This document shows positions 25,631 through 37,032 of a stretch of DNA of 64,000 nucleotides, piece by piece. Below the pieces are notes generated by a model that was not told the DNA's origin, searched no databases, and saw nothing but the letters and a program-made list of their open reading frames with translations. Position numbers and translations under genes: made by a program. This DNA is from Temnothorax longispinosus (Eukaryota; Arthropoda; Insecta; Hymenoptera; Formicidae): contig NC_092363.1 of assembly GCF_030848805.1 (NCBI RefSeq), positions 23,623,828 to 23,687,827 of the forward strand, read 5' to 3'. The number at the start of each line of letters is the position of its first letter. Within the stretch, counting starts at the first letter, position 1.

Positions 25631-27939
25631 CGTTTAATTCTATGTCGCACAAAAAGCAAACATTTTAACTGATGATACAAAGAGCTGATGATACATCGAC
25701 GATGCAACTGAAAGGATTTTTGCAAGTAGCGAGTGTTAACAACACGTTAATCATATATTTTCTCTTGGCATTTTAATCTATTGTAAGGAGCATGCGGGAG
25801 CGCGTGAGGTAGACTTTCTATCTGCCTAAATTATTCTCCGCCAGCGAGTCGTACGTGCTGGCGAAGCTAATGTGCATGCTTCGGCAATTCCCATCATCTA
25901 AAATGTAGCCGCTCCTACTTCCTCAGAATGGACGCCGCAACCGATACTTTAAATGCAAGCGTGTGCTGTTGACATTTGCTTAAGCCCTACTTGTTTCACA
26001 GTGCGCCTTGTATATATCTTAAATTTTAAAAACTCTTTCTAGTTCTAATTAGTAATTTACACAACAGAAACTAGGTGTTACAAAAGCAACAAATGGAATT
26101 ATGATTAACCCAATTTAGATTAATTTAAATGTAAATCGAAACTAAGCATTAGAAAGTTTCTAATTTAATTTTAATTTTTTTTTAATTTACCATATTAGCT
26201 AAAAATAATTAGAAATATTATTGTAATTAACTTATGGCAAATGTTGAATACATATAAAAACTAATTAAGTCTTGCACCAGTTAACAGAATTGCACCAGTG
26301 GCGCCATCTATTAGCGAGCGAGAAAGCGTTCGATAAAACATATAGCGATAATTTTGATAATATAAAAATATTGATGAAAGTTTTTTCGTTTCTAATTTGA
26401 AGGAATTAATTATTTATGATAGATATCAGTTTCATACAATTATGCTTCAAAAAAATTATATCGTAAAATTATTTACGACACCTCTTTGCAGTATTATTTA
26501 ACATTAAACTTTATATTAACATATTTAAATATATTGAATACATTTTTTATATTTATTTTACATTCTGTTTTTGCACATGATAATTATAGAGTTATTAATT
26601 ATTTCGATCTCTACTATTTCTCCTAATAATAGCTTGCGATGCATTTTGAAGAGATGGCGCTATGTTACAGAATTAAAGCTAACAATTATAATTAAATAAC
26701 GTAATTAATAAGATAACTAATATTCTGTTAATAGCTAGTGTATTTAGGGGTGTGTTTAAAAATGTTAATATATATCGACACACAAATGCACACTTAAAAT
26801 TACTTTAGTACTTTCATTAGCTCTACTTATATTTTCTAAAATTGGATTTTTAATTTTTTTAAATGCTAAAGTTTATTAAAATTTTTAATATCAATGTAAT
26901 TATTTGTAAATTCTGCCAAAAATTATTTATTTACTAAGAAACAGATTTTTAGTTTGGAGTTCCTTGCATTTATGTAATCTTAGAAGCTTTTATCGATTTA
27001 GATTACAATACAAAATAACTTTTATATAAAAGACAGTGATATTAAATTAAAACAATATGCAGTCAACTTTCAAATTTGGACTAAAGCACTCGTCTTGAGA
27101 GAATACGCAAAGTCTCAATACTTTCTATAGAATGTCCTTGTTAAATATAATTATACTAATTTAATACTCGGTTATAATATAGATAATTTAATATTTCTTA
27201 TCTTTGTTTTTACACCTTACGCATCTATTAACTCACAATTAAATAGGTCAATTTATAGGTAAACAATATCAAATTTTACTAAGTAAACATAAGGATATTT
27301 TAATAACGGAGAATTTCTGCGATGTGAAAATTTTTTATAAATAAAGTGTCCGAATATTTATTACGACAAAATATTAATTTTACAAGCGCAATGAGACAGA
27401 ATTATCAAATCTATTTTTCAAAACTTTAAAGTTAACTTCAAATATGGAAACTTTTGAAGCAAATCACCAGTTCTAATACATATTATGTGCTGTGTTGGTG
27501 TCGACATTGATTGAAAATGTCTGCTGCCGTCGAAAGAATGACAGCAAAAATATATAATAGACTCTGTCGGCAGAACTAGAACGTCTGTTCGTAACGACTC
27601 TCGTAATGCGAATCGAACACAACTTGAACCAGCACGCTTCGTTTTTGTAGACTAAAGACTCTAAAAACAAGACGGATTTTCGCGTTTTTTTTCTCGCCGC
27701 CACTTTCTGGCATTAGAAGATCGACAGGTAAACGGCCGAGACAATTAAAGAATATGACGAGCGAGTTTTTCCTCGCAACATTAGAAACGAAGCAGGAGAT
27801 ATCGTAATAAAACGAGATAAGAAAAGGCAGATAAGCAGATAGATATGCAGGACAAGAATTAGGAGATGTATTGGAAAAGAAAAGTAGTGTTAAGGTGAAT
27901 AACCTCGGCGCTAGGCTATCTTATAATGAGGGAAGAGTT
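25631..27939. other. Intergenic, AT-rich
   Basis: Upstream of the chitin-binding gene. A GCGCCATCT motif near 26305 and its complement AGATGGCGC near 26642 may mark ends of a degraded inverted-repeat element. No gene is supported; the 76-aa minus frame at 27473-27703 has no recognisable domain. Confidence 0.5.
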
Positions 27940-29165
27940 TGAGCTAGCATCAAAAAAAAGAGAAAATAATAGAGCGCCAGGTGGATGTGTATATGTATAC
28001 GAGACGGGTGAGATTCCGAAAGATTACAAACGTAATATCATAGTAACTCTACCAAAAAGGAAAGGCACAGATATAGATGCAAAAATTTCAGAACAATTAG
28101 TTTAACTTTCCACGCGTCAAAAATTTTAACTAGAATAATGCAAAAGATGGAGAAAAGGGCGGAAGAAGAGTATTAGAGAAAGATCAATTAAGGTTCAAAC
28201 GAAATAGGGGAACGCGCGAGGCCATTTTAGCTTTACGGGTAGCAATAGAGAAAACAATAGAAAAAGGAAAGAGGGCCTATATAAGGTGTGTGTTCCCATT
28301 TCCTCTTAGTACTAGTGTCAGTACTGAAAATTTATAGTATACCTGATGTATAACTATAAATTTTCAGTACTGGTACTAGTACTGAGAGGAAATGGGAACA
28401 CACACAAGATTAGTAGATTTAGAAAAAGCTTCCGACAACGTAAAATGGAAAAAGATGTTCAAAATAAAAATGTAGGGATGAAATATAGGGATAGAAGAGT
28501 ACAATTTATACAACACTAGGAAAAAAAAGTTAGTGTCTCCAACAAAACATTGTTTACTTAAGACGTTTTTTAACAGCAACCAAATATCTTGTTTTCCATA
28601 ACAAGATATTTAGTTACATCTGCTAAATGTATTTTTCTGATTTGTTCTGTGAACCAAATGATTTTGTTCTTAGACTTTACATACAAAAATTAAACATTTT
28701 AGTTATTTACCGTAGAAACTACACAATAATGAAATTTTCTTTTACATAAACTACTAAGATAATGCCCAATAAGTAGATCGTATTTAACAAAAAGAAATCA
28801 TTATTATGCTCGAGAATGATAAATCTAGAAATCCGGAAAGAACTTTTAAAAATGTACGTATTGAGCATGGCATTGTACGGTTGCGAAACGTAGACGGTGG
28901 CGGAAGCGGATAGGAAAAAAATAGAAGCGATTGAAATGTAGTGCTACAGGCGCACGATAAGAATACTATGGACAGATAGGGTTAACAATAGGTAAAGTAT
29001 TAGAAAGAATTAAGGAAAAGAGAGATATATGGAAAACAATAAAGAATAGGAGAGGTAGAATGGTAGGGACACCTGCTGAGACACGAAGGATTAGTTCGCA
29101 ATAGATTGGAGGCAGAGATAAGAATAAAGAGAGGGTAGTGATAGACCCAGATTAGATTATTGTTC
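27940..29165 (+). mobile_element. Decayed non-LTR retrotransposon (LINE) reverse transcriptase fragment
   Basis: Conceptual translation in shifting frames shows GEIPKDYKRNIIVTLPK, then a finger/palm region ending in VDLEKASDNVKW. After an interruption come YVLSMALYGCET, RKKIEAIEM and GRMVGHLLRHEGL. These are typical reverse transcriptase and C-terminal segments of insect LINEs. Several stops and frameshifts are present. It is interrupted by a 120-bp MITE (28286-28405) and by an unrelated AT-rich stretch at about 28515-28800. The catalytic FADD-type region is missing. Non-functional. Confidence 0.75.
28286..28405. mobile_element. 120-bp MITE inserted in the LINE, AAG duplication
   Basis: Near-perfect inverted repeat with ends GTGTGTGTTCCC and GGGAACACACAC. 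AAG occurs on both sides (28283-28285 and 28406-28408). The LINE frame reads continuously across the junction if the element and one AAG are ignored, which independently supports these boundaries. Confidence 0.75.
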
Positions 29166-29984
29166 ACAATAGTTAAAGACAAATAGTTAAAGATTAATAG
29201 ATTTAAAATGCTCCACTTTCAGGGAAATACGTAGGTTAACTCAAGACAGGAAAGGATGAAGATACTCGTCCAATCAGTCTTCGGACTGAGGACTTCATAA
29301 AAAACGATTTTTCAAGTTTTTGTGTTATACTATTTGAAATTTGAAAAGAAATGAAAGTAATTAATTAATCAATTAAAGGCTGTAATTAAAATTTTTTTAT
29401 TGCAAATTGCATTGCTTTTATTGTCTTTATTTTAATGCCTCTTATTCAAAACATTAAAATTGTTAAATAAATAGCAATTCTTGATATTTAAAAAGACGCT
29501 CCAAAATTTTAAGAAAATATTATTTATTAGTAGAAACAATTTATTTATTATAAACTTGTTTATAAAATAAAGAAAATTAAACAAGTTAGCCATTAACAGA
29601 TTAATAAAATATTAAAGAAAAAGGATGTTTTACCTTAGTGCTCGATGTGGCGGCTAATCGTCGGAAATCAAGATTACCGGGATCTACGCGATGTTCCTCC
29701 TTCTTATACCTCTCAATCTGAGTTTAGGAAGCAAGTTTGGAACCCGGATAAATTTATATGACGATCAAAGTTCGATGTATGGACGTTAATGTACGAAAAA
29801 AGAAGTTCTCCTTCTCGAAAAAGCTGGTCTGACGAGTTACGTAATTCATATATAAATAAACATACTTTCACAACGATTCTTCATCTATATTATGTCCATT
29901 CTAAACGTAGTTTTAAGCTGGATAGTCTAAATTGAAGACTACATAAAGAAAAACACTCACAAATATTTCTGATACAATACTTTA
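29166..29984. other. AT-rich spacer before the Penelope-like element
   Basis: May include 5' sequence of the Penelope-like element, but no boundary could be set. No gene seen. Confidence 0.4.
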
Positions 29985-32647
29985 TTGATTATACGCAGGC
30001 TGGAAATGCGTTCGCCTACTAATTATTTTTCTTATATTACTCAAGTATTTGGGCCTTATGCCACTCTTCTGCTCAAGAATTGGATTAAATTCAATAAGTG
30101 TTGTATAAAGAGTACGCACAGAAGGGAATTTTTAAAATTCTGTCTAACGCATAACATTATTCCCGCACATCTAAAACATATTAAGAATGGTAATTTATCT
30201 TTTCACAATCCTAGAATTGCTGCCAAATTTAATCTTAAGATTTGCTCTTTTGTTCGGAAAATTCTACGCTTGGAGTTAAATGATACTTGTCGACAAATTG
30301 ACTATTTCCGCCCACAGATCTTCCGGACAGTGCGCAGTGTTTCTCAATGTTTACCTTTTCATACTTATAATTCTTTTTTCCTTAGACAAAATAAATCCTT
30401 ACTCCGTTTCGAATCCTCTAAGCATATTTCTATCACTAGGAAAATGTCAAGGTTACTTGACAAACAGATGAAAGAAAATATCAAACAGATTAAACCGGTT
30501 CGCTATTTTTACGCAGACTCCACTTCAACTCGCAATTCCTCTCAAGTTAACCACACTATTAACAATCAAACTACCGACAATAGCTTTACTTTCTCTTCTG
30601 TACCCTTGCCTCACAATGCACATCCTCATGAGATCTTTCTCTCTCCCCAATCCTTTCCTAGCTCTGCAACACAGTCTTCCCTTAACTCTATAAGAAATAA
30701 CTGGTTTGTTAATCTTTCTTCTACCTGTTTCCCTCCCGACATTATACATCTCTTACAATTGGGCGACAATTTCTCACTTCCCTATCACAATAAACAAAAA
30801 ATTTTGTTTGAGTTTATAAAAAGCATAGAAAATAATATCAAATGCCTTCCTGCTCCTACACAAACGTATATTAGAAATCGCTCTATTCCCATCATTAATC
30901 AGATAAACTCAGTCTCTAGTTTGTCTTCCTCTCACTCTGACAAAATTATTTGTAAAATGCTTTCACAAACCAAAGTCCTTTCTCCATAGCAATCCAGACA
31001 TTCTTCTCACCAGAGCCGATAAAGGAAACATAACTGTTGCCATGAACTCTTCCGATTACATAAATAAGATGGAAATACTACTATCAGATACGGACACTTA
31101 CACTAGAATCAAAAAAGGTCCCATCCTCTCCCTTACTAGAAATACAAGAACATTGCTCACTAGATGGAAGAATTTGAAATACATCACCCCCGCTACTTAT
31201 AAGTTCCTCTATTGTAGTGATGGAGTACTGCCGAGAGCCTATGGACTTCCGAAAATCCACAAACAAAACCATCCGTTAAGAATAATAGTTTCGTCAATTG
31301 ATGGGCCTTTACATAACTTAGCCAGATTTTTACACAACATAATTTCCTCTAGTATCCCTAAAGCCAATAGCAATCGTTTGAGCGGTTCATCCTTGGATGA
31401 TAATTATATTCTTGTCTCCCTTGACGCATGGTTTCTCTTTTTACAAACGTCCCTACTGATCTAGCTATGGATAGTATTTGCAACAGATGGGAACATATTT
31501 CAAAAAATTGCGATATCCCTAAGGATGAATTCGTTCTCGCGGTACGACTCATATTCTTGACTCTACATTTTTCAAATTCAACAATAATATTTATAAACCG
31601 AATTTTGGTTCTCCCATGGGCTCTCCGTTGTCTCCCGACCTTGCTGATTTAGTTCTACAGGATATTGAGACGAGGGCTATTAGAATTCTTGGTTTCTCTC
31701 TACCGTTTTTCTATAGATACGTGGATGACATCGCGATGGCCATACCCTCCGATATGGTCGAATTTACTTTACAAACTTTCAACTCTTTCTATCCACGTTT
31801 GCAGTTTACCATAGAGGTCGGTAACAACAAACTCAATTTTCTTGATACCACCATTATCAACAACAATGGTCTTATCGAATTTGATTGGTATCATAAACCC
31901 ACCTTTTCGGGTCGATACTTAAACTATAATTCTTGTCACCCCTCGTCTCAAAAGCGTGGTACCATTATAGGACTTATCGACCGAGCCTTTTTGCTTTCTC
32001 ATCCAAGGTTTCACGAAAAAAATTTGAGATTTGTTGTTGATATCTTTCTGAACAATGATTACCCTCTAGACCTTATTTTCAACACAATTCATGAACGTCT
32101 AAAAAGCCTCTTTTTTAAACAAACAAAAAAACAAGATCCGAATGATACTTTGGACGACGCCGCCTTCAAAAAATGGTTTACCGTTCCGTTTGTTCCGTCA
32201 ATTTCTATCACATTTAAAGATATTTTCAGAGATTCAGACACTCATTTATCTTACTACAGCATGAATAAATTAAATAAATTTATCAAGGTTCAGAAGGATC
32301 CCCTTCCGCGTTTCTCAACAAGTAACGTGGTCTACAAGATTCGCTGCCAAAACTGTGACGCATCATACGTGGGACAAACTGGGAGACAACTAAAAACCAG
32401 AATTTCCGAACATCGTCTCCACATCAACAGACATAGTTCTTCCCACTCTGTGATTACTGATCATAGAACTCAGTATGATCACGACTTTAATTGGGATAGC
32501 GTTGAGATCTTGGATCACGAAAGATTTTATCATAAGCGTCTTGTCTCGGAGGTTCTGTATATTAGTCAACAACGTCTCGGCTTAAATCTCCAATCAGATA
32601 CCGAATTTTTTCACCACGCTTACCTACCTATCGTAAGCAATGTTTAG
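29985..32647 (+). pseudogene. Penelope-like retroelement open reading frame (reverse transcriptase + GIY-YIG), frameshifted
   Basis: Encodes the polyprotein of a Penelope-like element. The pieces run 29985-about 30975, about 30975-31425, 31428-31550 and 31550-32647, each in a different frame, so there are at least three frameshifts. The first piece is an N-terminal region. RADKGNITVAM and GLPKIHK mark the start of the reverse transcriptase, followed by LFTNVP, GSPMGSPLSPDLADL and the catalytic YVDD near 31710. The last 100 residues contain a GIY-YIG endonuclease (YKIRCQNC, then SYVGQTGRQLKTRISEHR). Such elements insert by reverse transcription at an endonuclease nick. Damage is limited to frameshifts, so the insertion is fairly young but inactive as it stands. 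Confidence 0.85.
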
Positions 32648-33130
32648 CCTTCGTTTTTCCTTGGTTGGTTACATTGTTTACGATAACGGCTCCGACCTAC
32701 ATCGTCCTTCTTTTCACTTTGACTTTAACTGTACACTGACTGCAATGTTCTTACTTTATTTCCGAGATGTGCTACTCTCTGGATTCATATTGTATTGCTA
32801 CGACTTTTTAATATTGTACTTGTTTCGACTACTGCGGAGCTTGAGGTGAGCTTTCTCTTTACTCCTCTCTTTTAACGATAAACATACAGTTCTTTACTCC
32901 TTTCTTTTAACGATAAACATACAGTTCTTTCGATTTTAGTGGAATGTCCATCATGATCGGGTTTACTTGCTCGCTTATCACGACATCTCTTCAGGAAGAG
33001 AGATTGCTGCTTCGATCCCCGCAGGAATAGATTCATTCTTTTGTTAATAAATGCTGAAGATGGCTCAAGGGACGAGCCGAAACGTTCGTTTCATGTAAAT
33101 ACACGTTTTAACTTTATTGCGCACCATGTT
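32648..33130 (+). mobile_element. 3' region of the Penelope-like element
   Basis: Non-coding tail downstream of the GIY-YIG domain. It has two tandem copies of a 36-bp unit (TTTTAACGATAAACATACAG) at about 32855-32935. It ends near a structured motif (33054-33092) with the GAAACGTTCG-type tail common in this class. The exact 3' boundary is unknown. Confidence 0.55.
33054..33092 (+). ncRNA. Hammerhead-ribozyme-like motif in the Penelope-like tail
   Basis: CTGAAGA is followed by a 5-bp stem GGCTC/GAGCC closing a 7-base loop, then GAAAC paired with GTTTC around GTTC. CTGANGA, a stem, then GAAA is the hammerhead core order, and Penelope-like elements are known to carry hammerhead motifs. Here one extra T separates CTGAAGA from the stem, and the flanking stem I is weak, so self-cleavage is uncertain. 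Confidence 0.35.
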
Positions 33131-33610
33131 CCGCGCTTGACTCGCATCGCCGTTTTTATTGTTGAAATATTTCTGAGACACCGTGTCGAAGGCATGTTTT
33201 ATGCCATATTAATTCTTTGCAGCATAAATGTTGTATTTATAAAAAAGTGTTTATAAAAAAGTAATTCACATTACATCATCATGCAATTAAGGCTCTAGAC
33301 TCTAGCTGAACCAATAATCTTGAAAAGTTTCTTAAAGATATTTTTAGTTTATTAAAAGGTACGTATAATTTTCACAACACCTCAAAATTATGTAAGAATA
33401 TTAAAATTAATATATAAAAAGTATCTAAAAAAATTAGACAATTGTTTCTCTCTACGTGACATGTAAATACTTAAAAACGTGAGATTTAAAACGTCACTTT
33501 TTACGACTGCATAACAATTCCACTTAAATTATTTAACGACTATGAATTAAAAGTAACAGCAAGGAAAGTTTTCTCAGTTTTTGCATCTACAACCGGATCA
33601 GCTGTGTCTT
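33131..33610. other. Spacer and probable 3' UTR of the EF-hand gene
   Basis: AT-rich. TTTATT at 33348-33353 could be a minus-strand AATAAA signal about 260 bp after the stop of the EF-hand gene. Nothing else seen. Confidence 0.4.
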
Positions 33611-36600
33611 CTAAAAGGGCACGATCTTTTTGTTCTCTTGTAACAGGTGCAGAGCGCGCAGAAAGGCCCGATAGTCGAACTCCAAGCGGCCGTATTTTTC
33701 AATGGAGAAGCCCTTATGTAAGGCGTCCAACTCTCTGCTATTGATAAGCTCTAGCATCCTTCTAACCGACAATGTACTGATCAAATGTCCCTTGGAAACC
33801 GTGCCGGTATTCTCCTTATCGTAGTCCTGAAGAACGTACAATTTACTAAATCGTTGCTACTTTTTCTCGTAGAAAAAAACAAGACATTTCGAAAAATAAA
33901 TAATTGCGTGTCTTCATATTGATTACACCGTGTATGTTGCATTATAATTTATCGCAGCTGCACTCACTTTGAAAATCTCCTCCAGATTCGGATTTCGCAT
34001 TTGGCACAGTTTATCCATCGCGATTGCTACCATCTGTCGTTCGTCGAAATTTAAAAAGGTTCTGCCGCTTGCCTCGGAGGGCACGTGTTGCAAGGGGACC
34101 ACAAGCGGAACTTTTTCCAAACCCCCCGTCGTAACGGCTTCTTCCACAACTGCCGCAAATTTCGTATATTCAACGAAGCCGGGTCTTCAGAAAGGAACAC
34201 GATAGTCATGATAAGAACGTGAAGTTAAAGAAAAAATATATATTCTCTTGACAACAGTTGCGATTTTATAAAATTAAACAATTCTTATAAAGGAAAAAAG
34301 TATTAAATAATTCGGAAAATAAAATTTGCTTAGGATTTTAACAGATTAGAGTATTATTTTCTCTTTTTTGTCATTACGTCTATTTCTACATTTATTTTCA
34401 ATTATTTGTGTTAACTAATTTTATTTTTCCAAATTAATCATTCTTATTTTTAATATTATAACATCTTCGTACTTTAGAAGCGCCTGAAAAACTCTCGTAA
34501 TCGTATCTACTTCCGCAGTTGTCAAACCACAACGAAGCTGATCTAGACCTCTGATAAAATCAAGTCTCGCAATGACAAGCTGGTTGTGCCTATCGAATTG
34601 GCGCATGAATTCAAGGACCTGCGTGCAAAAAAAGATTGGCAAATCAATTCTGACTCAATCGATTTTCTTAATTAATTAACGACAAATGTAAATTACTTTG
34701 ATTCTTTCGCGCACAACTTTAGCTTTAATTTTAGCCAAGATTAATACGATGTTAGTCTCATCCTCGTGAGGTTCAGACGGCGGCTTTTCAGCGTTAAGCC
34801 TCTTTTTATCTTCTAACATGCGACGATACAAGGGCTCTACGATCGGTTGGACTTCCAATTCCTGCAGAAATTGAGTGTAGTTGAAGCCTAGATCATCGTT
34901 GTACCTTTGCTCCAGAGCGAACACTTCCTCCGGCGACAAGAGTATGGCCGTAATAAGGACTTGTCTTAATTGAGCTCGCGTCACGTGACCGCAATTGTGT
35001 CTGATAGTAATACAATTCAATTAGTTTAAAAATTATTAATATCTCTTTGATATCATTAATGACGTATTTTAATTAATAATATATTTTATTTAGATGGCAA
35101 ATTATTAACAAAATGTTTTAATCGTAAAATGCAAATTAATTGCTATTGAGTAATCAACAGAACGATTTTTCAAAGCAATTTTAATTTAACAATTATTTTC
35201 ATATTTATATCCTAAAAGTATATATGATTATATCAAATAAATTTATTACATGTTAGTTATAATAAAATTGGTTTCTTTGTTACTTAATTACAATTTAGGT
35301 ATTGGATATGTCCTTTGTTTAAATTTTTTGTGCCATTGTCAAAATGAGCCATTTAATTAACAATTAAATTATAATTAACAATTAACAATTATTTAAAGAT
35401 AAATATACTTGTCGTAGTCCTTGAAAAATTGTTTTAAGAGAATTCTCCTCTCTTCGACTCGCTGTCTTACACGCTGCAAGATATCTTCACAAAAATCTCT
35501 CATATTTTTCGGCTGGCATTGCCAATTTGATGTGCCCCTTCGAGGTAGTTCAACTATTTCTTGAGGCGGTGATTCCACTTTTAGGCTTGGCAATTTGTCA
35601 AGTCTCTTCACGGTGAAAACTAAATCAAGATAGATCCATTAAAGTAGTAAAATATATGAGAAAACGGTAGCATAAAGAGAAAATAGCATAATAAGAAAAA
35701 AATATACTGAGAGCAAATATTCTTTAAACTAGAATGTATTTGCACAACCTGTAAAATCATAAAGCGTATATTTTTATTATTAATAAAAGAATTAAACAAA
35801 AGAAATACGTTTTGAAAATTTATTAGTTATAACTAGCTAAAACTAGTTATAGCTTTGTACAAAATATTTTATTTCAAGCCAACATTTCTAATTTATTATT
35901 TGAAACAGATAAAATGTTTTTTCGAAATCAATCTTTTTACAACAATACTTAGATTATTTATTACATCAAAAAATATTTATTACATTAAAAAACGGTCTCT
36001 TAGTTTTCTTATTCTAAAAAGTGCTTTTTGAAAATTTTGTTTGTTTGTTATCTTTTAATTTTATTATATTCTTATTAAATTAAGTAATTTTTATTTCATT
36101 ATTCTATTTTTTAAATGTAATAAATAATCTAAATATTTTTATAAAAAGGTTAAATTTCGAAAAAACATTTTATCTCTTCCAAGAGAAAGATTCTATAATT
36201 GAAGCAAGAGAAGCCTCTCCTGTTCTCAGAATATATAGATTAGAACTTTTATTATAATATATGATATTGTACCCCGATCTATATCATCCTCAAACATGCG
36301 CCAACACACACGATCGGGATCATCCGGATCCTTGTAAAGCGCAATCAGGGCATCAACTTCCGGTTCGAGCAGCCAGAGACGGCCCAAGGACGATATCTGA
36401 AGCGCGTCCAGTGCTCTTCGAAATTGCGGGACTGTCACTCGATCGACATTCAAATATTCAAAACCCTACGGTCCAAATCGCTTAGTTCTTAACGTTCTTA
36501 ATCAATTTTAGTTCTTAAGCCCTGTTAAGATCACGCTTGTGCGACATAACAGGAGGACACGATAACGAACGATAACGACAAGCCGATCGTTACGCGCGAT

Positions 36601-36991
36601 AACAAATTGATTAATCCGCGCGTATATGAGATTTCAGCATACGTGATGATAACGCTAATTAGACGCGCGACGTAATTGGATTGCGGCAACCTTGAAGAAC
36701 TCGTAGATCCGTATGCGGTGCTCGAGAATATGTCTCTGGATGCGTTTAACGACTTCTGGCGTAGACATTGTCTCTCTCGTCCGTTCCATGACCGGATGGA
36801 ACACCGTTTGCTTACCGAACACTTGACTGGGCACAATCCTACCGATTTCTGGTCGTGGGAGTTTCGGCAGCTCAGCCGTGATTATTCGACCGGGAAATTG
36901 ATCGAGCAACTTCTGTGAAATAGAGCAGAGAAAGTAAAACGTAGGGTACATTCCAGAGAACATACATTATGTTCCGATTTCCTAAATATAT

Positions 36992-37032
<41 letters not shown>

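Noticed and set aside
33170..33200. CTGAGACACCGTGTCGAAG as a second hammerhead motif
   Set aside because: It lacks the CTGANGA core, and the stem would consume the conserved bases.
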